Shown: one piece after another, positions 1 to 8,685 of the stretch
How the letters are laid out: each line of letters opens with the position of its first letter
Numbering within the stretch: the stretch's first letter is position 1
NCBI RefSeq assembly: GCF_900129785.1
Contig: NZ_FSRC01000001.1
Coordinates: forward strand, 2,356,001 to 2,420,000
Reading direction: 5' to 3'
DNA: 64,000 bases
Source of the DNA: Algoriphagus halophilus
GTDB taxonomy: Bacteria > Bacteroidota > Bacteroidia > Cytophagales > Cyclobacteriaceae
Program-made: the position numbers and the translations under genes
The notes under the pieces: generated by a model
The model's input: the letters and a program-made list of their open reading frames with translations, nothing else
Database searches by the model: none
Told to the model about the DNA's origin: nothing

Positions 1-735
1 GGCTGGAGGTGTTAAAAGTGGTACCTCTGACTTTATCGGGACTTGATTACTATGTATTTCTTTTTCCCATTTATCAATTCCTTTGGTATTGATTTGACGG
101 ATAACACGAGGGATAATAAAACTAGAGAGCCAGAAAATTTTATTCGCATTTCTCTGTACGGAGAGCGGATCTGTTTGTGAAAAGGATTTATACAAAACTT
201 GACCATCATCAAGTTTTTCAGATAATCTTTGAAGAATCAACCCTGTAGTTTCCTTTTTCAACATTACTTCCCAAAATCCTGGGGGGCCTCCTTTGTAGAA
301 TTGATTGTCACCATGATGGAAAGACCAGACTCCCAGTTTGGGGATAAGGAGAATTTTTCCCCTAAGTATTCTGAATCCAAAACGAACAATAATATCTGGA
401 TTCAGGGCACTGATTTTATCCAGATCTTCTTTTTGAAAGTAATCCGAATACTTCTTTTGAATTGGCGTAATTGGAAGAGAAGGAATATCCCAACCTTTTA
501 TATTCCTGATATCTTCTTGTGCAAATGCATCAGGAGATTTCAAAAATAATTTCCTGTCTATTGCTCTAAACAAGCGGTACAGGAATGGGGATTTCTTGCC
601 GCTGGATTTAGGTTTTTGATTAATAACAGCTAAAACTAATTCAGTATTTCTTTCTTTGAGTATTTGTTCAATTGCCTCGAAGACCCAAGCTGCAACAATA
701 AAGGAATCCAACAAAAGAATTATTCTAATCTTCAC
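1..735 (-). CDS. Formyltransferase-fold protein, C-terminus cut by the window edge
   Basis: An open frame of 245 codons runs to the left edge, so the C-terminus is missing. The start is GTG at 735, because an in-frame TAA lies two codons upstream (741-739); it overlaps the upstream glycosyltransferase by 11 bp. Residues about 135-185 resemble the core of formyltransferases (Fmt/GART type): WSFHHGD, then a GGPPGFWEV stretch, then TTG...KLDDGQVLY. The conserved His and the Asp of the LDTG-like loop are present, but the Asn of the usual Asn-His-Asp triad appears to be Ser. In surface-sugar loci this fold either N-formylates amino sugars or forms the N-terminal half of larger glycosyltransferase-like proteins. 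The truncation prevents a choice. The fold call is fairly firm; the activity is open. Confidence 0.6.
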   Translation of the reverse strand, partial: MKIRIILLLDSFIVAAWVFEAIEQILKERNTELVLAVINQKPKSSGKKSPFLYRLFRAIDRKLFLKSPDAFAQEDIRNIKGWDIPSLPITPIQKKYSDYFQKEDLDKISALNPDIIVRFGFRILRGKILLIPKLGVWSFHHGDNQFYKGGPPGFWEVMLKKETTGLILQRLSEKLDDGQVLYKSFSQTDPLSVQRNANKIFWLSSFIIPRVIRQINTKGIDKWEKEIHSNQVPIKSEVPLLTPPA

Positions 736-1960
736 TTCTTAAGTTTTGATAGATTTTATGCAATGTTTGTTCGTATTGGATAGCAATTTTCTCAATATCA
801 AACCTGGCAATAGCTTCCTCCCTAGCCTTTCTTCCTAATTCAGCCATATACTCAGGATTTTCTATGGCAAAAATCATCTGATTGGCTAATTGCTCCGAAT
901 TTTGAACTTCAAAAATCAAAGCATTCTCAGTACTCACTGCCTCTAAGTTCATAGAAATATTTGAAGCAATAATAGAAATTCCTGCCATCATGGCTTCCAC
1001 CAATGTACCTGCAAAACCTTCATACCAACTAGGGAACAGAAAACAGTGGGCAGTGATCAGTGGGCAGTCCCGATAGCTACCGGGATCAGTAGTCAATGGA
1101 TAGTACCCATTTATTAGTGCAATATTTGGATTGGAGATTTTTCCGGGAAGAAAAATCGAGTCATTGAGATTTAAATCCTGAACTAGCTTTTCAAGCTCTG
1201 ATCTAAAAGGCCCTTCTCCAAAAATAGTCAAAGAACAATTTGGGTACTTTTCGATAACTATTGAAAAAGCATTTATTGCATCCTGAAAGCCTTTTCTTTC
1301 CAAGAGCCTACCATAAGAGATAAAATTAAAAGTTTTAGGACTCTCCTCTTGTTCTTTGGGGTTTTTCCCAGAAGGCCTTTCTCCATGAATTCTTACTTCT
1401 CTAAGTTTATCTGAAGTCCAGAAATTTTTAGGAATATTTCTGCCCCTATAAACCACTTCAATTTTATTCTCATTTAAACCCAAAGTCTTTATATGTGAAT
1501 CAGCTAATGCCCTAGCATTAGAAATCCAGAATTCCGGAATGGATGCAGTTATTTTATCCAGCCAATATACTATTTGATGCTTTATACCAGATTTGTCCTT
1601 CCATGCCAATTTGGAATAGCTATCATTTACAAGAGTACCAACTAATGGAACGCCAGTAATCCATGAAGCTAGGCGGGTGATTATATCAGCACGCCATAAA
1701 CTTGAGACCAGTAAATCTGGCTTTTCCTTATGGATCAAGCTAACCAATCTCCTTATTCCTAAAATTAGATGGTATTTCTCAGGAATATCCAAAAAAAATA
1801 GCCGAATACCGGCTCTTTGATATTCTCCTTTCAATTCATTTCTGGGATAGAAATAAACCAGGGAGGTGTCAAAATCTTTAGAAAATCTGGATAGTAGTTC
1901 TAGGTTACTGCGTTCAGTTCCAGCATTTATTAAAGCATCTTGAGTAAAAAGGAGTTTCAA
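725..1960 (-). CDS. Glycosyltransferase family 4 with in-frame repeat insertion
   Basis: This 411-residue protein has the GT-B layout of GT4 transferases: an N-terminal acceptor domain, then a donor-nucleotide domain from about residue 210 (SYGRLLERKGFQDAI) and the EGFAGTLVE (E-x7-E) motif near 312-320. It would add a sugar from a nucleotide donor to the growing glycan at the cytoplasmic face. The start is TTG at 1960 (TTG-AAA, Met-Lys), three bases after the stop of the upstream gene; its N-terminus matches the usual GT4 start. Residues about 285-306 are encoded by a seven-base repeat array (1044-1107) that replaces the helix normally preceding the E-x7-E region. The frame is intact, but whether the enzyme stays active is uncertain. 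Confidence 0.85.
   Translation of the reverse strand: MKLLFTQDALINAGTERSNLELLSRFSKDFDTSLVYFYPRNELKGEYQRAGIRLFFLDIPEKYHLILGIRRLVSLIHKEKPDLLVSSLWRADIITRLASWITGVPLVGTLVNDSYSKLAWKDKSGIKHQIVYWLDKITASIPEFWISNARALADSHIKTLGLNENKIEVVYRGRNIPKNFWTSDKLREVRIHGERPSGKNPKEQEESPKTFNFISYGRLLERKGFQDAINAFSIVIEKYPNCSLTIFGEGPFRSELEKLVQDLNLNDSIFLPGKISNPNIALINGYYPLTTDPGSYRDCPLITAHCFLFPSWYEGFAGTLVEAMMAGISIIASNISMNLEAVSTENALIFEVQNSEQLANQMIFAIENPEYMAELGRKAREEAIARFDIEKIAIQYEQTLHKIYQNLRSED
1044..1107. repeat. Seven-base CAGTNNN repeat array inside a glycosyltransferase gene
   Basis: On the plus strand the units CAGTGGG, CAGTGAT, CAGTGGG, CAGTCCC are followed by a 15-base palindromic core, then CAGTAGT, CAATGGA, TAGTACC. 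The core forms TCCCGATAGCTACCGGGA (1068-1085), an inverted repeat with one mismatched pair. The total of about 63 bases is a multiple of 3 and adds about 21 codons without a stop. Similar arrays occur at 18962-19061 and 19265-19299. Confidence 0.85.
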
Positions 1961-1963
1961 GCT

Positions 1964-2716
1964 TTAAAGAAATGTTTTTATTAAGGTGGAAAAAGAATTA
2001 TGAATAAATAGTGCGTTTGAAAAATGGATTTTACGATCAATTTTCCTAATATCCGTTTGAAATAAGCCTACGAATATATAATCATAATTAGACAAATATT
2101 CTATAAAACTTGACAAATGAACATGACGAGTATTTGATTTATCTAATCCACATTCAACATATATTAATTTAAATATACCTAGGGACAAATTCTTATTAGA
2201 TCCTTTTAACACATTTAAATCATATCCTTCAGTATCAATTTTCAACAAATCAACACTTTTAATATTACAAGATTCAATATAATTATCTAGAGTATTGACT
2301 TCAATATCCTCTATTAATAGGGAATTTTTAGGCTGATTCTCTAAAACCAAGCTGTTAATATCAGCCCTGTTTGGTTCATTTATTCGAATTGAAAGATTTT
2401 GAACTAAATCTCCAATTGCAATTTGATTTAAAATAACATTACTATTCGTACCTAGATTCCTTTTAAGTATTTCAAATGTCCCTTTTATCGGTTCGAAACA
2501 ATGATTCTCTGATTTAGAGTAAATTTTAAGAATTTGGTTTGTAAATCCACCTACGTTGGCTCCCACATCAAAAACAGTCTTTATATCAAATTGGACTCGA
2601 TATTTTAGAAAATAAAAAAAATGCGTTCCTACAGGGAGTCTTTTCACATCGTAAAACCAAAAATGAAATAGATTTACAATATGTAACTTTATATATTTAA
2701 AAAGAGCTTTTTTCAA
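1964..2716 (-). CDS. FkbM-family SAM-dependent methyltransferase
   Basis: The 250-residue protein has the FkbM pattern. The SAM-binding motif DVGANVGG is at residues 50-57, an acidic FEP motif follows, and VDLLKIDTEGYDLNVLKG lies near residues 155-172. Family members O-methylate sugars or other small hydroxyl groups, so a role in decorating the exported glycan is inferred. The start is TTG at 2716 (TTG-AAA); an in-frame TAA three codons upstream and the absence of a nearby ATG leave little alternative. It is 31 bases downstream of another methyltransferase gene and three bases upstream of the GT4. The DNA is very AT-rich (a 60-base line at 2101 has about 28 percent GC). Confidence 0.85.
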   Translation of the reverse strand: MKKALFKYIKLHIVNLFHFWFYDVKRLPVGTHFFYFLKYRVQFDIKTVFDVGANVGGFTNQILKIYSKSENHCFEPIKGTFEILKRNLGTNSNVILNQIAIGDLVQNLSIRINEPNRADINSLVLENQPKNSLLIEDIEVNTLDNYIESCNIKSVDLLKIDTEGYDLNVLKGSNKNLSLGIFKLIYVECGLDKSNTRHVHLSSFIEYLSNYDYIFVGLFQTDIRKIDRKIHFSNALFIHNSFSTLIKTFL

Positions 2717-2747
2717 ATTTCTTTACTTACTTTTTCAGCATATATAA

Positions 2748-3521
2748 TCAAAATGGTTTATACCAGTTCCATTCTCTTTTGTCTTCAATTTTCTTTCTAA
2801 AAAAAATCATTGAACTATACAGCTTAAGGTTTCTATCTGATTTTATTACTCTATCTGACAAAACTCTATGATAATATTTAGAAGGTAGGACCAATTTTAA
2901 ACAACCAAAAATATTATTCAAAAAACTATCCCTAAGTTTAGCCTTTCTACTAATGAACATAGGGACATTATAAGCAATTTCAAGATTAGGATAATTCATT
3001 AAATAACGAACAACCTTGTTTATGCCTGGTAAATGCACATCATCTATTGCAATAATTCCTCCAGGACGAATCATTTTCTCTAAATAAAAGAAATCAATTA
3101 ATGTATGATCAAAAGTATGCCAGCCATCTATTAGTGCGAAATCAAACTCTTCCTTCTTTTTTAATAATTCAGGAAGTGCAGTTTCAGATCCTTCTTCAAT
3201 TAATTTGAAATTAAAAACATCTGCTTTAATAAGGTTATTTATCCCTACACTTTTCCAAGAAGTTGTTTGAAAAGGGTCAATAATGGTATGAAAAGCATCA
3301 GCCCGACCTAATGTACCTTCACATATATAAAGTGATGATAAGCCAAAGGCACATCCTATTTCAATAGTCTTCGTAAATTCAGAATTAGCTTTCAAAATAC
3401 TTAGAATGGCTTTACCCTCATTTGGATCTATTGCAGAATTCAATTTCAAAAATTCACCATTCGATGTAGTAACAACCTTATTGGTATAAATCGAATCTCT
3501 TAATTCCTGTAATTTATTCAT
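2748..3521 (-). CDS. Class I SAM-dependent methyltransferase (Methyltransf_24-like)
   Basis: The 257-residue protein carries TIEIGCAFGLSSLYIC near residues 52-67 (SAM motif I) and FDFALIDGWHTFDHTLIDF near 126-144, then PGGIIAIDDVHLPG. This resembles Methyltransf_24 enzymes, which often act as sugar O-methyltransferases in surface-glycan clusters. The ATG start at 3521 overlaps the upstream acetyltransferase by 8 bp, showing tight operon packing. The substrate cannot be read from the sequence. The last 60 residues are basic and aromatic and match no motif I know. Confidence 0.82.
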   Translation of the reverse strand: MNKLQELRDSIYTNKVVTTSNGEFLKLNSAIDPNEGKAILSILKANSEFTKTIEIGCAFGLSSLYICEGTLGRADAFHTIIDPFQTTSWKSVGINNLIKADVFNFKLIEEGSETALPELLKKKEEFDFALIDGWHTFDHTLIDFFYLEKMIRPGGIIAIDDVHLPGINKVVRYLMNYPNLEIAYNVPMFISRKAKLRDSFLNNIFGCLKLVLPSKYYHRVLSDRVIKSDRNLKLYSSMIFFRKKIEDKREWNWYKPF

Positions 3522-4062
3522 TATGAAAATTTATGTAATCCCTTGAAGTTTTCCCCTCAACTATTTTAGCCGGATTCCCGATTACCATACAATTAGCTGG
3601 GACATCTATATTTACAAAAGTAAGTGGTGCGATCAAGACATTATCTCCTATACTTATTTCACCAGATAGAACTGCATTCGGGCCAATCCAAACCTGATTC
3701 CCTATTTTTGGAGCCCCTTTTCTAGGACCTGAATTTATTCTACCAATAGTTACTCCCTGTGCTATGTTACAATTTTCACCAATAGATGCATGACTGCTAA
3801 TCACAATTCCTCCAAAATGTGGTAAAAAAACACCTCCTCCGATTTTTGTATAGTGCGCAATTTGAAAACCAAAACGGATTTGGCTCAAGCGATAAAAGAG
3901 TCGAAGAAAAAGCCCCACTGGATGGTACTTTGAAAATCTATTTATCAATCTGAATAAAACAAAAAATCTAAAGCCCGGGTTTTTGTATGCCTTGAAAAAC
4001 CCCGCAATCCCAGGCTTCGCATAACGACTTTGATCCTTAATAATCGCCTCTTTCCAATTCAT
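3514..4062 (-). CDS. Serine O-acetyltransferase-like hexapeptide acyltransferase
   Basis: This 182-residue protein has a basic, helical N-terminal part (about 1-65) and a left-handed beta-helix of hexapeptide repeats from about residue 68, including HYTKIGGGVFLPHFGGIVI, IGENCNIAQGVTIG and IGDNVLIAPLTFVN, ending in the typical VIGNPAKIV. It resembles the CysE/serine acetyltransferase branch, but its place between sugar methyltransferases and glycosyltransferases suggests acetyl transfer to a sugar hydroxyl. The ATG start at 4062 overlaps the upstream GT2 by 4 bp. The fold is certain; the acceptor is inferred only from neighbours. Confidence 0.85.
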   Translation of the reverse strand: MNWKEAIIKDQSRYAKPGIAGFFKAYKNPGFRFFVLFRLINRFSKYHPVGLFLRLFYRLSQIRFGFQIAHYTKIGGGVFLPHFGGIVISSHASIGENCNIAQGVTIGRINSGPRKGAPKIGNQVWIGPNAVLSGEISIGDNVLIAPLTFVNIDVPANCMVIGNPAKIVEGKTSRDYINFHNE

Positions 4063-4979
4063 TCTAGTTTCTTTGATAAAAAAACATGTGCCTTTGCCCC
4101 ATACTTAGAACCTAAAAGCTCAAAGAGTACAAAAATTTGCCAAGCTCTTTGATGAGAATATTTGTCCTTAATCAATTTTCTGAAAAACCCCCTTGCTAAT
4201 CTATAATTCCCCAAGTGATAATTTAGCCACATCATTTTATAATACCATTTCAGCCTTAAAGTTCTATTTGTATTTATAGTGGATTCATGCTTCGGAAATA
4301 TTTTATTATAAGCTAATCCTATCTTCTTAAAATCAAATGAGAGTCTATCTGAATGTTCAATATAAATATTTACTAATGGCTCAGATATTGTTTTGAAATA
4401 AAACTTTTGAATAATTCTAAGTAAAAAATCAGTATCCTCCGCAGCAGGTAGCGTATCATCGAAATAGCCACATTTAATAAAAACTTCACGTTTGACCATC
4501 AGCCCTGAGTTGGTTCCGGTATGAAGTGCGTTTAAAAAAGAAAGGTAGTAATTAGAAGTATCTGAAGGTTTCCAAAACTGAGACTTTTGGCTAGTAGAAG
4601 TAACATAGTTATAACCAGTCCATGAAAAGCCAATTTCATCATAAGTATTTGAAAATAAATCTATTGAAAGTTTTAAAAAGTCTGGCTCATAGTAATCATC
4701 ACTGTCCAAAAATGTTATAAAATCACCTTTTGATTTAGAAATCCCTAGATTTCTAGCTCCAGCAGGACCAAGGTTTTTGGGAGTATTTAGAACCAGTATT
4801 CTTTCTCCGGTATATGATTTAAGTATGTCAAGACTAGCATCTGTAGAATTATCATCAATCAAGATCAACTCCCAATCTGAATAGCTTTGGCTCAGAACAC
4901 TATCAATGGCTCTTGCTACTTTATCTTCTCGATTATAAACTGGAAGTATAATGGAAATTCGCGGAATTCTATTTTTCAA
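4059..4979 (-). CDS. Glycosyltransferase family 2
   Basis: A GT-A fold transferase. ISIILPVYNRED lies at the N-terminus, then LILIDDNSTDAS, the GPAGARNLGIS segment and the metal-binding FLDSDDYY motif, followed by a region with AAEDTDFLLRI typical of GT2 acceptor-side motifs. It should transfer a sugar from a nucleotide donor in the cytoplasm. An ATG at 5060 gives 333 residues but would overlap the upstream pyruvyl transferase by 92 bp. I prefer TTG at 4979, which gives Met-Lys-Asn-Arg just before the first beta strand, an 11-bp overlap, and the TTGAAA start context shared by several neighbours. The coding call is firm; the start is a judgement. Confidence 0.85.
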   Translation of the reverse strand: MKNRIPRISIILPVYNREDKVARAIDSVLSQSYSDWELILIDDNSTDASLDILKSYTGERILVLNTPKNLGPAGARNLGISKSKGDFITFLDSDDYYEPDFLKLSIDLFSNTYDEIGFSWTGYNYVTSTSQKSQFWKPSDTSNYYLSFLNALHTGTNSGLMVKREVFIKCGYFDDTLPAAEDTDFLLRIIQKFYFKTISEPLVNIYIEHSDRLSFDFKKIGLAYNKIFPKHESTINTNRTLRLKWYYKMMWLNYHLGNYRLARGFFRKLIKDKYSHQRAWQIFVLFELLGSKYGAKAHVFLSKKLE

Positions 4980-5826
4980 GATCTTGAACAAAATTATTAA
5001 GACATATAACCATTTCTTGGTGCTTAGATTCCAAAACAGATTTTTCACTAAGGAATCCATTTTGATTTATCAATTTCCTGAGTTGGTACATCCCTATTTT
5101 AGAGCCAAATAAAACCCCATAAATTGTCTTTAACATCCATTTTAACTTCGATTTTTTATTAAGAACAGCTCGATCATATAGTGATGATAGATGTTCGATT
5201 TTAACTTCCAAATTCATGGATTGCATCCAATCATTCCACTTGAACTCAGAAAAATGTCCTTTTATTTTTACCGGAATCCACGGCACTCGAAAAGTATCCG
5301 CAATGATAGCCCCATGTAATGATTCTGCTATTATCAATTTGGAATTGATTAAGTCATCAATAACAAAGTCAGGATTTTGTTTTGGATTTATAAAGTTAAT
5401 ACTCAATTCTTTACACACTCTCTCCCAATTATCTTCTGCTGAGGTTAAATGATGTGGTATAAATGAAACTTCGTATCTTGGTATTCCCTTTTGGTAAAGA
5501 TCCTTACATAGGATAGCAGCATCTGTAATTACCTTATTTCGATCGATACCGAGCGCATCTGCTGTAAGCGGGCCTCTAAGGCATCTGATATCCCAATTTT
5601 CATTAACTGTAGGAGGAAAATCTGAATATCCAAAACCAGCACCAAAAACAATAATTCTTTTTCCTTTGGGAATATTTTTTGGCCTTAACCGAGTACCAAT
5701 ACCAATAAAAAATGTGTCATTATCTAAATATTCTGAAAGTGGTTTTGGCAACAATTTATTCCACATTGTAACATTTAAATCATCGCCAAAGTTACCTCCA
5801 TCAATCCGTTCATAATGATTAATCAT
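4969..5826 (-). CDS. Polysaccharide pyruvyl transferase family protein
   Basis: This protein of about 285 residues carries the hallmarks of PF04230: GGNFGDDLNV near the N-terminus, FGAGFGYSD, RCLRGPLTADALG, an AESLHGAIIAD motif near residue 170, and FKWNDWMQSM. Family members attach a ketal-linked pyruvate from phosphoenolpyruvate to a glycan sugar, giving negative charge. ATG at 5826 is preferred; a TTG two codons upstream (5832) is possible. The stop of the upstream GT2 lies inside its first codons, and its own C-terminus overlaps the next GT2. Confidence 0.88.
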   Translation of the reverse strand: MINHYERIDGGNFGDDLNVTMWNKLLPKPLSEYLDNDTFFIGIGTRLRPKNIPKGKRIIVFGAGFGYSDFPPTVNENWDIRCLRGPLTADALGIDRNKVITDAAILCKDLYQKGIPRYEVSFIPHHLTSAEDNWERVCKELSINFINPKQNPDFVIDDLINSKLIIAESLHGAIIADTFRVPWIPVKIKGHFSEFKWNDWMQSMNLEVKIEHLSSLYDRAVLNKKSKLKWMLKTIYGVLFGSKIGMYQLRKLINQNGFLSEKSVLESKHQEMVICLNNFVQDLEK

Positions 5827-6712
5827 TCGCAATAAGCGGTAAAGTCATACCAAACTTACCAATATGGTAATGGTAAAATGCCGTAGAAATATATTTGAAA
5901 TTGGTAATTCCATATTTAAATCCATACCTGAAACCATAGAATAATTTAAAAGACCATTTTTTCACTAATTGTCTTTTCATAGAATCCAAAGTCAAGGAAT
6001 CCGAAATCAATAAAAGGTTTCGCAAACTGTAATACTCACGAACTAAACTCTCCTTTTTTTTGTATCGAGCTCTTTCAAAATCCAAACGTTCATACTTTTT
6101 CCTAGCCTCTAAGAATAGCTTACAGTCGACCACTATTGTAAAACCCTTTCTAGCCACTTTCAAACAAAAATCTAATTCCTCAAAACCAAAAAATAATTCT
6201 GGATTCGGCGAAATACCTAACCTTGCAATTTTTCCATTTACTAACATACACATTCCCCCAGCTACATAATCCACTTCCAATGTTTCTTTCTTTTCCAGAA
6301 GCCTAGATTGAACTCGCTTAATTACTCCTTGTTTGCGGTCAAAAAATTGCCCTACTGTACCTAAGACACCCGTAAATGGATTTTGCTCACTAATGGCTAA
6401 CAGTCTTTCAAAGCAATCGTTTCGAAAAGGAGGATCATTATCATCTCCCCAATATATCCAATCCAACCCCTCTTTTCCGCAAAGTTCTAAACCCTTCTCT
6501 GCAGCTCCCGCCGGGCCTGCATTATATCCCATTCTAAAATATCTAATCCTAGAATCTAATAAAGTCGCAATTGCATGATCAGTTTCAAGATTATCTGAAT
6601 TATCAATTATCCAAAGTAGTTCCGGAGGATGAGTCTGATCAAATAGTTGCCGAATAGTATCCAAGAGGATTTTTGATCTATTATAAGTGATAATAAAGCC
6701 TCCTAATCTCAT
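5819..6712 (-). CDS. Glycosyltransferase family 2 (rhamnosyl/galactofuranosyl-like)
   Basis: This 297-residue GT-A enzyme begins with LGGFIITYNRSKIL and carries LLWIIDNSDN, then WIYWGDDNDPPF near residue 90, the acidic metal-binding segment seen in GlfT2-like and rhamnosyltransferase-like GT2 proteins. FFGFEELDFCLKVARKG near 170 fits the acceptor/base region. The C-terminal 70 residues are basic and aromatic and may contact the membrane. The ATG start at 6712 is seven bases from the stop of the upstream GT2. The linkage specificity cannot be deduced. Confidence 0.86.
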   Translation of the reverse strand: MRLGGFIITYNRSKILLDTIRQLFDQTHPPELLWIIDNSDNLETDHAIATLLDSRIRYFRMGYNAGPAGAAEKGLELCGKEGLDWIYWGDDNDPPFRNDCFERLLAISEQNPFTGVLGTVGQFFDRKQGVIKRVQSRLLEKKETLEVDYVAGGMCMLVNGKIARLGISPNPELFFGFEELDFCLKVARKGFTIVVDCKLFLEARKKYERLDFERARYKKKESLVREYYSLRNLLLISDSLTLDSMKRQLVKKWSFKLFYGFRYGFKYGITNFKYISTAFYHYHIGKFGMTLPLIAND

Positions 6713-6719
6713 GGATTTG

Positions 6720-7568
6720 CTAATTCTTTGTGTAAATTATTTTTGCCAATGGTGGTAAAAATGCAATCATCAATCTTGCCATTGTTTGCATTTTGAAGGG
6801 TTTAAGCTGAAATGCATCCCAAAGGTGAATCCTTGCTTTCCTAAATTCCTCAAATCGCATATAATTAACTCCTAAGATCTGATGATAAAGAAATTGGACA
6901 TGTGAAGAAAGTGTATCATTATGTTTTTCCAATATGATCAATAATGAATCCATTAAGTTTTCTGAATTTTTGCTACCTCCTTGAGGATTGTCGTAATATT
7001 TAACTGTGGCTTTTTTGAGAAGTATTTCCGAATATCCCAATAAATTAATTCTATGGAATAATTCCGTGTTTTCTGAAAATTTCAACCTTGAGTCAAATCC
7101 TCCTACACTATGGAAGACCACAGTTCTTAAACAGAAGGTACCTGGAATTTTTGCCTGATAAACTCCCTCTTCTGGAATCTTAGTAACCTTATTCTCTCCA
7201 GTAATTTTTGTTATTCCTCCAACAAAAATTTTCTGCTGTGGATTACATTTAATAGAATCCCAATACAAAGCCAATGCATCCGCTTCCAATTCATCATCTG
7301 CATCAAGAAAAACTAACCAATCAGAAGTTGCTTTAGCAGCTCCAGAATTTCTTGCAACTGAGACACCATGATTTTCCTGACTGAAATAGCAAATTCGAGG
7401 ATTGTTTAACCAATTCTTGCATAATTCAGGAGAATGATCAGTACTGCCATCATTCACTAAAATGAGCTCCCAATTTGTAAAACTTTGATTGACAACTGAC
7501 TTTATTGCTCTTTCAACGGTACCTTGAGAGTTGTATACTGGGATTATTATTGAAATGTCAGGCCTCAT
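6720..7568 (-). CDS. Glycosyltransferase family 2
   Basis: A 282-residue GT2 protein. ISIIIPVYNSQGTVERAIKSV is followed by LILVNDGSTDHS, VSVARNSGAAKA and the DXD-type FLDADDELEADAL motif near residue 90. The remainder is shorter than in many GT2 enzymes but keeps an FSENTELFHRI segment in the acceptor region. The ATG start at 7568 overlaps the upstream GT4 by 11 bp, so the two are probably translated together. It is one of four GT2 genes in this operon, each presumably making a different linkage of the repeat unit. Confidence 0.86.
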   Translation of the reverse strand: MRPDISIIIPVYNSQGTVERAIKSVVNQSFTNWELILVNDGSTDHSPELCKNWLNNPRICYFSQENHGVSVARNSGAAKATSDWLVFLDADDELEADALALYWDSIKCNPQQKIFVGGITKITGENKVTKIPEEGVYQAKIPGTFCLRTVVFHSVGGFDSRLKFSENTELFHRINLLGYSEILLKKATVKYYDNPQGGSKNSENLMDSLLIILEKHNDTLSSHVQFLYHQILGVNYMRFEEFRKARIHLWDAFQLKPFKMQTMARLMIAFLPPLAKIIYTKN

Positions 7569-8685
7569 CCAAAATAGTAATCAAAGTATTTGCCCAATGA
7601 TTAAATGAAAAATGATCACTAAGAGAATTAAAATCACTTTCCGCATTTTCCATTTTCAACCCTTGTTCTATTGCCAAAACCCATTCACCAACAGTTGAAG
7701 CCATTCTCACTAAGCCAATGGAATTCCATTCCTCAAATCCTCTCGCACCAAATGTAGAACTAACCACCTTTCGGTAATGATATAGGGCTTCGCTTAACTT
7801 AACATTACTACCTCCACCATAGAAAACCGGAACTATACAAATAGTATGCTCTCGATATTCAAAGGCCAAATTATCAATGTTAATTTTTAGTGTAACGCCT
7901 ACACTTTCTTTAATAATTTTTGCAAGCTCTTCATCAGGGTTTGTTACAGATACTATCGTCAATTTAATAGTAGGATTTGTAATTATCAGTTGCGGCCAAA
8001 CGCTCTTGAGAAACCATAAAATCCCATCCGAATTGGGCAAATAGGTCAACTTACCTACAAAGAGAATTGAGTTACCTGAGGGTTTGCAAAAAGACCTGGA
8101 ATCATTACTCAACAGGCTTTGAAAAGGCATATTGGGTAGAATGTCATATGGTAAATTAAGATGCTGAGGTTTCACTAAAATCAAACGTGCCGCCGACTCC
8201 AACACTCTCTTATAAAAAATGGTATTCAGTTTAGCGATTTGCCAATATCTTATTTTACGAGCCCAGTCCTTTTCTGATTTGATTTTTGAATTCATCAACT
8301 CCTGATAATCATCGTCTATATCAATGATAAGATTGTCAATTGGAGGGAGATCTTTTGCAGCACTTACATACCTACAAAGAATTTTGTCAAAATTGCGCTC
8401 TGTTAGAAATCTATCAATTCGTTTCTTATTCTCAGAATTTGGCAAGAAACTCAAGCCGAGTTTTTTTGTTAGCCCCTTATGTGTTTCATAAGGCAAATAG
8501 AAAAATTTTAGACTTCTAGCTTCATTAACTTTTGCTTTTTTGAATTCACTTAAATTCCCAAGTATTAAATAATCTACGCAATACTTAGTCTGAGCAGCAG
8601 TTACTAGGGCTAAGTTTCTTTGCCGTTTACCATCTCGTGGAGGATAAGGACCAGAATCTGCAATAAAAAGTAGACGGGGTTTCAA
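7558..8685 (-). CDS. Glycosyltransferase family 4-like protein
   Basis: This 375-residue GT-B protein starts with PRLLFIADSGPYPPRDGKRQRNLAL, the glycine/arginine-rich acceptor-side loop of this subgroup. Its donor domain begins near SILFVGKLTYLPNSDGILWFL and ends with PVFYGGGSNVKLSEAL, the form of the donor-binding motif in sugar transferases that lack the exact E-x7-E. The start is TTG at 8685 (TTG-AAA), overlapping the upstream stop as TTGA, the TTG equivalent of the common ATGA overlap. It belongs with the flanking GT2 genes as one assembly line. Confidence 0.84.
   Translation of the reverse strand: MKPRLLFIADSGPYPPRDGKRQRNLALVTAAQTKYCVDYLILGNLSEFKKAKVNEARSLKFFYLPYETHKGLTKKLGLSFLPNSENKKRIDRFLTERNFDKILCRYVSAAKDLPPIDNLIIDIDDDYQELMNSKIKSEKDWARKIRYWQIAKLNTIFYKRVLESAARLILVKPQHLNLPYDILPNMPFQSLLSNDSRSFCKPSGNSILFVGKLTYLPNSDGILWFLKSVWPQLIITNPTIKLTIVSVTNPDEELAKIIKESVGVTLKINIDNLAFEYREHTICIVPVFYGGGSNVKLSEALYHYRKVVSSTFGARGFEEWNSIGLVRMASTVGEWVLAIEQGLKMENAESDFNSLSDHFSFNHWANTLITILDEA

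Noticed and set aside
229..549. Plus-strand open frame of 106 codons near the left edge
   Set aside because: It lies opposite a minus-strand formyltransferase-fold frame that has clear family motifs, and shows no domain features itself.
1044..1107. Frameshift or pseudogene in the GT4 gene
   Set aside because: The frame stays open through the repeat and the downstream donor motifs are intact, so an in-frame insertion explains it better.
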